From positions 3,348,001-3,412,000 of the forward strand of contig NZ_LT906468.1 in the NCBI RefSeq assembly GCF_900187125.1: DNA of 64,000 nt. The letters are read 5' to 3'. A model generated the notes under the pieces. That model saw only the letters and a list, made by a program, of their open reading frames with translations, made no database searches and was not told the origin of the DNA. A program made the position numbers and the translations under genes. This document shows positions 24,509 through 32,722 of the stretch, piece by piece (within the stretch, counting starts at the first letter, position 1; the number at the start of each line of letters is the position of its first letter). Source of the DNA: Sphingobacterium mizutaii (GTDB lineage Bacteria > Bacteroidota > Bacteroidia > Sphingobacteriales > Sphingobacteriaceae).

Positions 24509-25363
24509 TTATAGTCTTTCTATCACCAATCTTATAGCTTTATCAACGATCTCCTGTGGATTTTTACTAAAGGATTCACTTACACGGCTAGCTAGGATAG
24601 CATTAATGGAGATGGCGTGGTGCCCAAACATATTACTGAGGGCATAAATTCCTGCTGTTTCCATTTCAAGGTTAGTTATGTTCCTTCCGGAAATTTCAAA
24701 GCTATTGGCATTCTTGATGAGGTCTGGATAGATATTATTCGACCTCACATTCCTTCCTTGTGGGCCATAAAATCCTGGAGCGGTCATGGTAATTCCTTTT
24801 GGCAGGTCGAATGCAAACTTATCCAATAACTTTTGGGACGCCCTGCCTACATAGGGTTTGAAAGTAAGGCTGTCGAAATGTTTCACTACAGCATCCTGAA
24901 GTTGGACTTCGGGCTCGGTATAAGGTTTTCTATAGTATTGCATCAGGGTATCGAATCCTATAGCAAATTCGGACGCTAAGACTGTACCCATGGAGATATT
25001 TCCCTGGATGGACCCAGAGGTACCAATTCGGATAATATCAAGGGATTTGATTTCTGGTTTGAGGGTTTTGGTCTGGAAATCTACATTCACCAAGGCATCT
25101 AATTCATTCAATACGATATCAATGTTATCCGTTCCGATCCCTGTAGAAATAACGGTTATTCTTTTCCCTTTAACAGAACCAGTATGGGTAATAAATTCTC
25201 GTCTTCCTTTTTTAATTTCTATATCATCGAAGTATTTGGACACCTCAGGTACACGGTCAGGATCTCCGACGAAAATTACGGTATCAGCAATATCAGATGG
25301 CAATAAATTCAAATGGTAAATACTTCCATCGGAATTAATAATTAGTTCAGAATCGTTAATCAT
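24509..25363 (-). CDS. udp: Nucleoside phosphorylase, uridine phosphorylase-like
   Basis: A 284-residue phosphorylase of the PNP/UDP family, cleaving nucleosides with phosphate to give base and ribose-1-phosphate. VIFVGDPDRVPEV (about 30–42) is the phosphate-binding GDPxR motif, ISTGIGTDNIDIVLNEL a second conserved stretch, RIGTSGSIQ near 130, and LEMETAGIYALSNMFG near 230 supplies the ribose-binding Met-Glu. The substrate (uridine versus purine nucleoside) is not certain. It overlaps yigZ by 4 nt and is the last gene of a three-gene leftward operon. Confidence 0.88.
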   Translation of the reverse strand: MINDSELIINSDGSIYHLNLLPSDIADTVIFVGDPDRVPEVSKYFDDIEIKKGRREFITHTGSVKGKRITVISTGIGTDNIDIVLNELDALVNVDFQTKTLKPEIKSLDIIRIGTSGSIQGNISMGTVLASEFAIGFDTLMQYYRKPYTEPEVQLQDAVVKHFDSLTFKPYVGRASQKLLDKFAFDLPKGITMTAPGFYGPQGRNVRSNNIYPDLIKNANSFEISGRNITNLEMETAGIYALSNMFGHHAISINAILASRVSESFSKNPQEIVDKAIRLVIERL

Positions 25364-25977
25364 ATGGTTCGCAAGTAATTGATCTCCACCCCCTCAATCT
25401 TCTCCATTCTCCCGATCACTTCATTTACCTGTAATTTACGGATTTCGAAGGTAATTTTACAATTCGTATCAAAATCTTGACTCAACACGATCAGATCTGT
25501 TTCCTTCACTATCCGCATCACATCATTCATCTGCAAATAATCGAATTTTAATTCATAGACATCATTTACGGTCTTCTCCACTATATCAGCCTCAGCGAGG
25601 GCTTCTTGGGTAGCAGTTTTATAGGCATTGATCAAGCCGGGCACTCCTAAGAGGGTTCCGCCAAAATAGCGGACTACTACCACCAATACATTGGTGACAT
25701 CCATAGAAAGTAGCACGTTCAATATAGGTCTTCCAGCTGTTCCTGAAGGCTCGCCGTCATCATTTACCCTGAATACAGCGCGATCTGGGCTGAGCCTATA
25801 AGCGTAACAATGATGCCTTGCTTTAGGATGCATGGATTTCAGTTCAGCAATAATATCTTTTAGCTTAGATTCATCTTTGAATGGATAGGCGTAAGCAATG
25901 AACTTGCTTCCTTTGTCCCTAAAAATTCCCTCGGATGGTTGTTCGATGGTTTGGTATGTATCTTCAAATAAACTCAC
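25360..25977 (-). CDS. YigZ/IMPACT family protein
   Basis: A 205-residue protein of the YigZ/UPF0029 family. The N-terminal domain shows DKGSKFIAYAYPF, HHCYAYRL, DDGEPSGTAGRPIL and VVVRYFGGTLLGVPGLINAY, the highly conserved signature of this group; a DUF1949-like C-terminal domain follows (about 140–205). The family is ribosome- or regulator-associated with no settled biochemical role in bacteria. It overlaps both neighbours by 4 nt, so translation of the transporter, YigZ and the phosphorylase is coupled. Confidence 0.93.
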   Translation of the reverse strand: MSLFEDTYQTIEQPSEGIFRDKGSKFIAYAYPFKDESKLKDIIAELKSMHPKARHHCYAYRLSPDRAVFRVNDDGEPSGTAGRPILNVLLSMDVTNVLVVVVRYFGGTLLGVPGLINAYKTATQEALAEADIVEKTVNDVYELKFDYLQMNDVMRIVKETDLIVLSQDFDTNCKITFEIRKLQVNEVIGRMEKIEGVEINYLRTI

Positions 25978-26828
25978 AGCAATGCAATTAATAAAACTGA
26001 AATAATGGCCAAAAATAGCCCAATTTTATTGTAAACACTAAGTTTCTCCTTAAATAGTAGTACTCCTGCCATTGCCCCAACTGCGATGACCCCAATATTC
26101 ATACCCGTAAAAACGAGGGATGGACTGTCGGGCAATGCTTTATGGGCTTTCATGTAAAAAACAATATTTCCAAAATTGAAAACGCCTAAAACAGCTCCGT
26201 AAAGGAGTGCTTTGGTGTCAAATCTTTGTTTTTTGACCAACAGTAGGTAACATAGGAAAAGCAAGGCAAAACCAAGTGCCAGCGTAAATACGATCCAAAG
26301 GGATGACATGTAAGTAATCTGGCTATTTAGGGCTATCTGTTTGAAAAGTATATCGATGATTCCCATTCCGAAGAATACCAATAAGGGATAGATCCAAATT
26401 TGCTTGGCCTGAACTTGATCATTCTTGTTCCATCCGATTGAAAATACGATAGCAAGCAATCCTACGGCAATCCCAATAAATTTATTGGCTGCAAATTGTT
26501 CATTCATCCAAAAGTATGCAGCAATCAAGGGAATAAATAGAGATAAGCGCTGTGCGACCTCTGTTTTTACAATTCCTCCATACCGGATAGAAAGTGCAAG
26601 ACATATAAAAATAAATGGAAGCAAGAATCCTAATGGGAGATAGATGCTCCAAGGGAGGTTGGAAGTCCAAGGAACAATTTGGGGTTTCAGGACTAGGTAG
26701 GTAAGGAAAAGTGCAATAGGGTAATTCCAGACCAGAAGTTGCAAGTAGTTCACTCCACGTTGCCTAGCCAATTTGATAATGATGGCAACAGTTACAGAAC
26801 AGAGAACTGAAATGAGTATAAAATGCAT
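25974..26828 (-). CDS. EamA/DMT-superfamily transporter
   Basis: A 284-residue membrane protein with about ten helices arranged as two EamA-like halves: the first half includes WSIYLPLGFLLPFIFICLALS and FIGIAVGLLAIVFSIG, the second LWIVFTLALGFALLFLCYLLL and GMNIGVIAVGAMAGVLLFKE. Substrate unknown; members export amino acids, nucleosides or other metabolites. Co-transcription with a nucleoside phosphorylase could hint at nucleoside-related transport, which is only an inference. It is the first gene of the leftward operon, with a TATATTTG element at 26853–26860. Confidence 0.85.
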   Translation of the reverse strand: MHFILISVLCSVTVAIIIKLARQRGVNYLQLLVWNYPIALFLTYLVLKPQIVPWTSNLPWSIYLPLGFLLPFIFICLALSIRYGGIVKTEVAQRLSLFIPLIAAYFWMNEQFAANKFIGIAVGLLAIVFSIGWNKNDQVQAKQIWIYPLLVFFGMGIIDILFKQIALNSQITYMSSLWIVFTLALGFALLFLCYLLLVKKQRFDTKALLYGAVLGVFNFGNIVFYMKAHKALPDSPSLVFTGMNIGVIAVGAMAGVLLFKEKLSVYNKIGLFLAIISVLLIALL

Positions 26829-26852
26829 TTGATATTATTCTTCGAAATCGTA

Positions 26853-26860
26853 CAAATATA
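26853..26860 (-). promoter_or_regulatory. -7 element of the transporter–yigZ–udp operon
   Basis: TATATTTG on the minus strand, a full TAnnTTTG match 25 nt upstream of the ATG at 26828. A TTTG lies 15 bases further upstream (26876–26879), slightly closer than usual. Confidence 0.5.
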
Positions 26861-26880
26861 TCCTTTTCTCCATTGCAAAC

Positions 26881-27230
26881 AGAGCGTGAAAAAGACTAAG
26901 CAACAATAAATAATAGAAAATTCGACAGCTTATTGTTAAAAATCAGGAGATAAATGATATATTTTTTATTAAAAATTTGAATAAAAAAAGCACCTAATTT
27001 TTTAATTTTTTTAAGCTATTTTTTTATTGTTTTTTTGATAAAATTTTTTGATATTTAATTGAAATAATAGCCTTAAATAAATCTTAAGGCATATTTACAA
27101 AATTATCACTTTATTTTACCTATCATTTTTAATCATTTTTTACACGTTTTTTTGATGATTATTTTATGTTTTTTTTGTGTGTTTTTAAATGATTTTTAAA
27201 GCGTTAAAACAATATTTTTTAAAAAATATT
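26881..27230. other. Extremely AT-rich gene-free segment upstream of the phe promoter
   Basis: About 350 bases dominated by long A and T runs, for example TTTTTTAAGC- and TTTTTTTGTG-like stretches, with a small inverted repeat GCCTTAA/TTAAGGC (27070–27090). No ORF with plausible codon use. It could act as an A-tract curved or UP-like region for the pheA promoter, or as a nucleoid-protein site; function is not evident from sequence. Confidence 0.55.
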
Positions 27231-27260
27231 TTGCACTTAAATAAAGAACTTCTATATTTG
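27231..27260 (+). promoter_or_regulatory. Promoter of the phe/aro operon
   Basis: TTG (27231–27233), 19 bases, TATATTTG (27253–27260): consensus Bacteroidota spacing and sequence. Predicted transcription start is near 27266, about 13 nt before the leader-peptide ATG. Confidence 0.75.
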
Positions 27261-27278
27261 ACAACAAATAAACGGGAA

Positions 27279-27344
27279 ATGAACAAACAATATACATATA
27301 CCAACTTTTGGTTCTTTTATTTTAAAGATAAGAGCTGGGACTAG
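27279..27344 (+). CDS. pheL: Phe-rich leader peptide of the pheA attenuator
   Basis: A 21-codon ORF just downstream of the promoter, ATG 27279–27281 and TAG 27342–27344. Residues 9–15 read NFWFFYF; overall it has four Phe, three Tyr and two Trp in 21 residues, and codons 10–15 are six consecutive aromatics. Its last three sense codons (AGC TGG GAC, 27333–27341) are exactly the left arm of an antiterminator helix, so the ribosome position would decide the RNA fold. This is the classical layout of pheA/pheST leader peptides known in enterobacteria. The name pheL is given by analogy. Confidence 0.8.
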   Translation: MNKQYTYTNFWFFYFKDKSWD

Positions 27345-27403
27345 TATATGGTATTGAGAAAATATTAAGGGGTCCCAGCTGAAAAGTTTGGGACCTTTTT
27401 TTT
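27333..27403 (+). promoter_or_regulatory. Attenuator: antiterminator and terminator of the phe/aro operon
   Basis: Segment 2, AGCTGGGAC (27333–27341), is perfectly complementary to segment 3, GTCCCAGCT (27372–27380): the antiterminator. Segment 3 (GGTCCCA, 27371–27377) can instead pair with segment 4 (TGGGACC, 27389–27395) directly before TTTTTTTT (27396–27403): the terminator. A ribosome stalled at the aromatic codons leaves segment 2 free and permits transcription; one that reaches the stop codon covers it and permits termination. A weak segment 1 (GTTCT, 27311–27315) can pair with GGGAC of segment 2. Confidence 0.82.
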
Positions 27404-27431
27404 GACATAAAGCAAAGCATAACAAAAGATA

Positions 27432-28262
27432 ATGAGTGAGAAAATAAAGATTGCCATCCAAGGAGTTAAAGCTTCATTTCATGAGGAAGCTGCCTATAAA
27501 TATTTCGGCAAGGACATTGAGACCCTTGAATGCACTTCATTCAAGAAAACTTGTGACCTGCTGAAGCAAGGTAAAGCAGACTATGTGGTGATGGCGATTG
27601 AGAATTCAATTGCAGGAAGTATCCTTCCTAATTACAATCTTTTAAGGGATTACCGCTTCCATATCATTGGTGAGGTTCATTTAAACATTCAACAACATCT
27701 ATTGGCTTTGCCAGGGGTTAAGCTTTCGGATATTCAATTTGTAGAGTCCCACCCTATCGCTATCAGACAGTGTGACGAGTTCTTAAGTGACCATCCAGAA
27801 TGGACGATCAAAGAAGGTATGGATACGGCAGCCTGTGCAAAGAAGATCTTGGATGAGAAATTGACCCATACTGCAGCTATCGCCAGTGAGGCCGCAGCGA
27901 AACTGTATGGTTTGGAAATCTTGGAAAAGAGAATTGAGACCCACAAAAAGAATTCTACCCGTTTCCTGATTCTTTCGAATGAATTGCAAGAGCAGAAAAA
28001 TGCAAATAAGGCTTCTCTGTCCTTCCAGACCTCACATGCTATCGGTGCTTTAGCGATGGTATTGCAATGTTTTGCTGAGCAAAATGTCAATTTGAGTAAA
28101 ATACAATCCATGCCTGTTGTTGGCAGAAGAAATGAATATGATTTCTATGTTGATGTGGAATGGAAAAAACAAGCAGACTATGATGCTGCCATCCGTAAAG
28201 TACTGAAACACACCGTAAACTTCAGCATTATGGGTGAATACCTGAAAAACGAAAAGATCTAA
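27432..28262 (+). CDS. pheA: Prephenate dehydratase
   Basis: A 276-residue PheA converting prephenate to phenylpyruvate, the committed step to phenylalanine. The periplasmic-binding-protein-like catalytic part spans about 1–185, with the catalytic Thr-Arg-Phe in NSTRFLIL (about 177–184) and VMAIENSIAGSI near residue 55. The ACT domain (about 195–275, AIGALAMVLQCFAEQNVNLS then QSMPV and YDFYVDVEW) gives feedback inhibition by Phe. No chorismate mutase domain is fused here; that activity is on the next gene. It is the first structural gene after the attenuator. Confidence 0.96.
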   Translation: MSEKIKIAIQGVKASFHEEAAYKYFGKDIETLECTSFKKTCDLLKQGKADYVVMAIENSIAGSILPNYNLLRDYRFHIIGEVHLNIQQHLLALPGVKLSDIQFVESHPIAIRQCDEFLSDHPEWTIKEGMDTAACAKKILDEKLTHTAAIASEAAAKLYGLEILEKRIETHKKNSTRFLILSNELQEQKNANKASLSFQTSHAIGALAMVLQCFAEQNVNLSKIQSMPVVGRRNEYDFYVDVEWKKQADYDAAIRKVLKHTVNFSIMGEYLKNEKI

Positions 28263-28305
28263 ATCAAAAAATAATTTATCAAGTAAATAATCAAACTAAA
28301 ATACA

Positions 28306-29412
28306 ATGAAACATTCATTAGACATTCTTCCTTTGAAATCCTGGTTGGATACAGGGGATAAACCTTTAATCATTGCCGGACCATGTAGTGCTGAAACTGA
28401 AGAGCAAGTGGTATCAACAGCACATTTATTAGCCAACACTGGAAAAGTGAATGTTTTACGTGCAGGTATCTGGAAACCACGTACTAGACCAGGGGAATTC
28501 GAAGGAATTGGCAGCATCGGTTTGGAATGGATGAAGAGAGCTAAAGAAGAAACTGGCTTGTTGACCGCAACAGAGGTTGCTACTGCAAAACATGTTGAGG
28601 AAGCATTGGCCGCTGGAATTGATATTTTGTGGATTGGTGCTCGTTCTACGGCGAATCCTTTTACAGTTCAAGAAATTGCAGATGCATTGCAAGGTGTGGA
28701 TGTTCCTGTATTGATTAAAAACCCAGTGAATCCTGACCTTTCTCTATGGATTGGTGCTTTGGAACGTGTTAATAGAGCTGGGATCAAAAAATTAGCTGCT
28801 ATCCACCGTGGATTCTCTTCATTCGAGAAAACTGCTTTCCGTAATGAACCAATGTGGGATATTGCTATCCAATTGAAAGCTATTGCGCCTGAATTACCTA
28901 TCATCAATGACCCTAGCCACATCTGTGGTAACCGTGAATTAATCCCTTACGTTACTCAGAAAGCTATGGACATGGATATGCAAGGTTTGATCATCGAGTC
29001 ACATATCGATCCTTCGGTAGCTTGGACTGATGCCAAACAACAAGTAACTCCAGCAGCTCTGTCTGAACTATTGGATAATGTAGCTGTTCGTAAGCCTGAA
29101 TCTGACAATCCTGCATTCGAGGATAAATTAGCTGAATTGCGTGGTCAAATCGACAAGTTGGATGATCAGATCATCAAACAGATCGCTGACCGTATGAAGA
29201 TTGCTGAGAAAATCGGTGAATTCAAAAGAGATAATAATGTAACGATCCTACAGATCAACCGTTGGGATGAAATCGTTCAGAAACGTATCCAATTGGCAAA
29301 GGCACTTAGCCTAAGCGAAGAGTTTACTTCAAAATATTTAGAGTTGTTGCATAACGAATCGATTCGTAAGCAAAACGAGGTTATGAACACTAAACCAGTT
29401 GCGGAGGCTTAA
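28306..29412 (+). CDS. Bifunctional DAHP synthase–chorismate mutase
   Basis: A 368-residue fusion. Residues about 1–265 are a type I-beta (KDO8P-synthase-like) DAHP synthase: IIAGPCSAETEEQV, RAGIWKPRTRPGEFEG, WIGARSTANPF, LIKNPVNPDL and DPSHICGNRELI, condensing PEP with erythrose-4-phosphate. Residues about 275–365 are an AroQ-type chorismate mutase (LAELRGQIDKLDDQIIKQIA, RMKIAEKIGEFK, NESIRKQ). Fusion allows the mutase part to feed back on entry into the pathway. It lies 43 nt after pheA and 2 nt before aroA, so one operon holds pathway entry, chorismate steps and the Phe branch. Confidence 0.95.
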   Translation: MKHSLDILPLKSWLDTGDKPLIIAGPCSAETEEQVVSTAHLLANTGKVNVLRAGIWKPRTRPGEFEGIGSIGLEWMKRAKEETGLLTATEVATAKHVEEALAAGIDILWIGARSTANPFTVQEIADALQGVDVPVLIKNPVNPDLSLWIGALERVNRAGIKKLAAIHRGFSSFEKTAFRNEPMWDIAIQLKAIAPELPIINDPSHICGNRELIPYVTQKAMDMDMQGLIIESHIDPSVAWTDAKQQVTPAALSELLDNVAVRKPESDNPAFEDKLAELRGQIDKLDDQIIKQIADRMKIAEKIGEFKRDNNVTILQINRWDEIVQKRIQLAKALSLSEEFTSKYLELLHNESIRKQNEVMNTKPVAEA

Positions 29413-29414
29413 GA

Positions 29415-30668
29415 ATGTCGGCGAAAAGCTTAATTTTAACCCACCCTTCGCAAGAAATTAAAGGCACGGTTCAACTTACTGGTTCAAAATCAGAGAGCAA
29501 CCGTGCTCTTATCATCAGAGCATTGAGCAAAGGTGCAGTACGAGTTGAAAATCTATCCGAGGCAACTGATACCGTAACTTTAAATGCTGCTCTAAACCAA
29601 GCTTCAAATCCTAATCCGGGAATCAACACAATCGACATTGGTCCTGCTGGTACAGCAATGAGGTTCTTGACTTCCTACTTGAACCTGATCAAAGGAAACT
29701 TTATCCTGACTGGTACAGAGCGTATGCAACAAAGGCCTATTGGGATTTTGGTTGATGCCTTGAAGGACCTTGGTGCTGATATCCATTATGAAAATAAGTC
29801 TGGTTACCCTCCTTTAAAAATTGAAGGCGGAATGATCCAAGGAAAAGAACAAATCTCAATTCAAGGGAACATCAGTAGTCAGTACATTTCTTCATTATTG
29901 TTGATTGCTTCTTCTTTAAAGAAAGGATTGACTATTGATATCAAAGGAGAATTAACCTCTCGTCCTTATGTCACTATGACCTTGGAAATGCTCAAGGAAT
30001 GTGGAATTGAATATAATTTCGAAGAAAATAAAATCCAAATTGCTAAGCAGGATTTTTCTGAGTCTGTTCTTTATGTTGAACCCGATTGGAGTGCTGCATC
30101 GTATTGGTATTCAATTGTCGCGCTTTCCAAAAACGGTGAAATTGTATTGCCAGGATTAAAGGAACATAGCCTTCAAGGTGATATTGAAATCGTAGAGATC
30201 ATGACACATTTTGGAGTGGAATCAAGCTTTAAAGCAGATGGTTTGCATCTGAAAAAAGTAAATACCAAGTCTGATAAAACCTTATTCGACTTTAAAGAAT
30301 GTCCTGATTTAGCACAAACTGTTGTCGTTATTGCTTCTGCTTTGAAAAAAGACGTGTCATTTACAGGATTGGAAACCTTAAAAATCAAGGAAACGGACCG
30401 TATTTTGGCCTTGCAAACAGAAATTGGCAAGTTCGGAGCGAAGTTGATCGCTGATGGTGAAACTTATCACCTGAAGACAGCTGAAGTTCAGGATCCAGGG
30501 AATCTAACGATTGCAACTTATGAAGACCACAGAATGGCTATGGCATTTGCTCCATTGGCGATAGTTTTCAAACAAGTTATAATTGAAGAACCTAATGTGG
30601 TAGAAAAATCATATCCTATGTTTTGGCAGCATCTAGAAGAGCATGGCTTCCAAATCGCTGAAAAATAA
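29415..30668 (+). CDS. aroA: 5-Enolpyruvylshikimate-3-phosphate synthase
   Basis: A 417-residue EPSP synthase transferring enolpyruvyl from PEP to shikimate-3-phosphate. GSKSESNRALIIRAL (about 23–37) is the Lys-Ser-x-x-Asn-Arg motif, GPAGTAMRFLT (about 76–86) the PEP site (GTAMR), RPIGILVDAL the next loop, and KETDRILAL plus EDHRMAMAF close the active site. It is somewhat shorter than the 427-residue E. coli enzyme, as usual in Bacteroidota. The gene starts 2 nt after the DAHPS–mutase stop. Confidence 0.96.
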   Translation: MSAKSLILTHPSQEIKGTVQLTGSKSESNRALIIRALSKGAVRVENLSEATDTVTLNAALNQASNPNPGINTIDIGPAGTAMRFLTSYLNLIKGNFILTGTERMQQRPIGILVDALKDLGADIHYENKSGYPPLKIEGGMIQGKEQISIQGNISSQYISSLLLIASSLKKGLTIDIKGELTSRPYVTMTLEMLKECGIEYNFEENKIQIAKQDFSESVLYVEPDWSAASYWYSIVALSKNGEIVLPGLKEHSLQGDIEIVEIMTHFGVESSFKADGLHLKKVNTKSDKTLFDFKECPDLAQTVVVIASALKKDVSFTGLETLKIKETDRILALQTEIGKFGAKLIADGETYHLKTAEVQDPGNLTIATYEDHRMAMAFAPLAIVFKQVIIEEPNVVEKSYPMFWQHLEEHGFQIAEK

Positions 30669-30730
30669 TATTATTATAAGCTAAGCAATTTTCATATCTA
30701 TTTTTATATATTTACGGGCATTATCGAATT

Positions 30731-31828
30731 ATGGCAGGAAATACTTTTGGAGATTTATTTAAGATAAGCACTTTCGGGGAATCACATGGAAAGGCAATTG
30801 GGGTGATAGTGGATGGATGCCCAGCGCTGGTTGAAATTGACGAAGAATTCATTCAATCAGAATTGGACAAACGCCGCCCTGGCCAATCTAAGATTACAAC
30901 CCAAAGAAAAGAAAGCGATACTGCACAAATTCTATCCGGTACTTTTGAAGGAAAATCTACAGGCACGCCCATTGCCATCGTAATTCCAAATGAAGACCAA
31001 CGCTCAAAGGACTATTCTCACATTCAAGATAAATTCAGACCTTCCCACGCAGATTTCACTTATCAAATGAAATATGGCATCCGCGATTACCGTGGTGGTG
31101 GTAGGTCTTCAGCAAGAGAAACTGCAGCTCGTGTGGCAGCAGGAGCAATTGCAAAATTATTCTTGAAACAATACGGAATTGAAATATTTGCCCATGTCTC
31201 AGCCGTTGGGAATATCCAAGCACCTAATTTAGATCTTAATGATCTAAATGGGTTATTAGAAACCAGAGAAAGCAACATCGTAAGATGTGCGGATCCTGCA
31301 AGTGCTTCCGAAATGGAAGAATTCATCAACCAAGTCCGTAAAAACGGAGATACTGTTGGAGGAGTTATTTCAACTGTCATCAGAAGTGTTCCTGTTGGAC
31401 TCGGAGAGCCTGTTTTCGATAAACTTCATGCAGACCTAGCCAAGGCAATGATGAGCATCAATGCTGTTCATGGTTTTGAGTATGGTTCTGGATTTGAAGG
31501 TTCGAAAATGTTAGGTTCAGAACACAACGACATCTTTGTAAAAGAAGATAATCAAGTTAAAACAATTACCAATTTTTCAGGAGGTATCCAAGGAGGCATT
31601 TCCAATGGAATGGACATTACTTTCCGTACTGCATTTAAACCTGTTGCTACAATCATGCGTGATCAAAACACAATAAATGAAGAAGGAAACGAAACGACCA
31701 TATCAGGAAAGGGACGCCATGACCCTTGTGTGGTACCTCGCGCAGTTATTATCGTGGAAGCCATGGCTGCCCTCGTAATAGCGGACCATTTATTAAAATA
31801 TAAGGCCTATTTAAAGAATGCAGAATAG
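30731..31828 (+). CDS. aroC: Chorismate synthase
   Basis: A 365-residue FMN-dependent enzyme making chorismate from [20 protein letters not shown] (about 15–30), the FMN loop [22 protein letters not shown] (about 120–141) and [12 protein letters not shown] near the C-terminus are signature stretches. A 62-nt gap after aroA contains a TATATTTA sequence (30709–30716), so an internal promoter is possible. The stop overlaps the ROK gene start by 11 nt. Confidence 0.97.
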   Translation: MAGNTFGDLFKISTFGESHGKAIGVIVDGCPALVEIDEEFIQSELDKRRPGQSKITTQRKESDTAQILSGTFEGKSTGTPIAIVIPNEDQRSKDYSHIQDKFRPSHADFTYQMKYGIRDYRGGGRSSARETAARVAAGAIAKLFLKQYGIEIFAHVSAVGNIQAPNLDLNDLNGLLETRESNIVRCADPASASEMEEFINQVRKNGDTVGGVISTVIRSVPVGLGEPVFDKLHADLAKAMMSINAVHGFEYGSGFEGSKMLGSEHNDIFVKEDNQVKTITNFSGGIQGGISNGMDITFRTAFKPVATIMRDQNTINEEGNETTISGKGRHDPCVVPRAVIIVEAMAALVIADHLLKYKAYLKNAE

Positions 31829-32681
31829 CAATTATATTCTTTCATGTGATATTGGCGGGACACATATCACTTCAGCAATCGTTGAGAAGGATTCTTGGAG
31901 AATTCTTGACGAAACCATCACCCGTTCGCACGTAAATTCTTTGGAAAATGCTAAATCGATTTTTCTTGACTGGACTTCCAACATGAAATCTTGCCTAGAA
32001 AAGACTGATTTAAAAGTAGTTAACATTGGAATTGCAGCTCCTGGACCCTTCGATTATGAAAAGGGAGTCGCTTTAATGAAAGGTCAGTCAAAATACGATA
32101 GTATTTACAACATCAAAGTTACGGAACCTATCTTAGAAGGTCTAGGAAAAGATGATTTCAAAATCCTGTACATCAATGATGCTGCTGCCTTCTTACAAGG
32201 AGAGGTGTTCGGATGCGGTTTAGACCATAAAGATAGGATATTAGGGATTACTTTGGGGACCGGTTTAGGAAGTGCGGTCTGGAGTCAAGGAGAGAAAGCT
32301 TTTGATGCAGATCTCTGGGACACGGTCTATAAGGAATCCATCTTTGAAGAATATCTCGTGACCAGATGGTTTGTTAAACGATTTGAAGAGCTGTCGGGAT
32401 TTAAGGAAAGCGGATTGAGAGAAATTCTTGAAAAACATGGTGATTCAAAAGAGGTAACTCAGCTCCTATCAGAATACCAAGAGAACTTATTACGCTTTAT
32501 GGAGTTCTTTAGCCAGAAGTATGAATGTAAATCATTTGTAATCGGCGGGAACATCGTCAAAGCTTGGGACAGAATATTTCCAGACAAGTCAGTTCTGGAA
32601 GGATTTGACGTACAGATTGGTCAATATCAAGAGCACGCTGCAATTATTGGAGCGGCATCATTATTCTCAAACGGCATTTAA
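31818..32681 (+). CDS. ROK-family sugar-kinase-like protein lacking the zinc motif
   Basis: A 287-residue actin-fold ATPase of the ROK type: phosphate-1 [13 protein letters not shown] (about 11–23), GIAAPGPFD (about 74–82), and [11 protein letters not shown] then [12 protein letters not shown] (about 144–175) with the catalytic Asp in NDA. The CxCGxxGC zinc motif of classical ROK kinases and repressors is absent, and there is no DNA-binding domain, so it is an atypical kinase-like member. Translation is coupled to aroC by an 11-nt overlap, an unexpected place for a sugar kinase. Glucokinase-like activity is possible; the substrate is unknown. Confidence 0.8.
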   Translation: MQNSNYILSCDIGGTHITSAIVEKDSWRILDETITRSHVNSLENAKSIFLDWTSNMKSCLEKTDLKVVNIGIAAPGPFDYEKGVALMKGQSKYDSIYNIKVTEPILEGLGKDDFKILYINDAAAFLQGEVFGCGLDHKDRILGITLGTGLGSAVWSQGEKAFDADLWDTVYKESIFEEYLVTRWFVKRFEELSGFKESGLREILEKHGDSKEVTQLLSEYQENLLRFMEFFSQKYECKSFVIGGNIVKAWDRIFPDKSVLEGFDVQIGQYQEHAAIIGAASLFSNGI

Positions 32682-32689
32682 TATTCAGG

Positions 32690-32722
32690 AACATTTCCTC
32701 CTAGTAGATAGGAGGAAATGTT
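32690..32722. terminator. Hairpin between convergent operon end and E1 gene
   Basis: AACATTTCCTCC (32690–32701) pairs perfectly with GGAGGAAATGTT (32711–32722). The stem overlaps the last codons of the leftward E1 gene. There is no T tract, so it may act as a bidirectional 3'-end stabiliser or a weak terminator. Confidence 0.55.
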
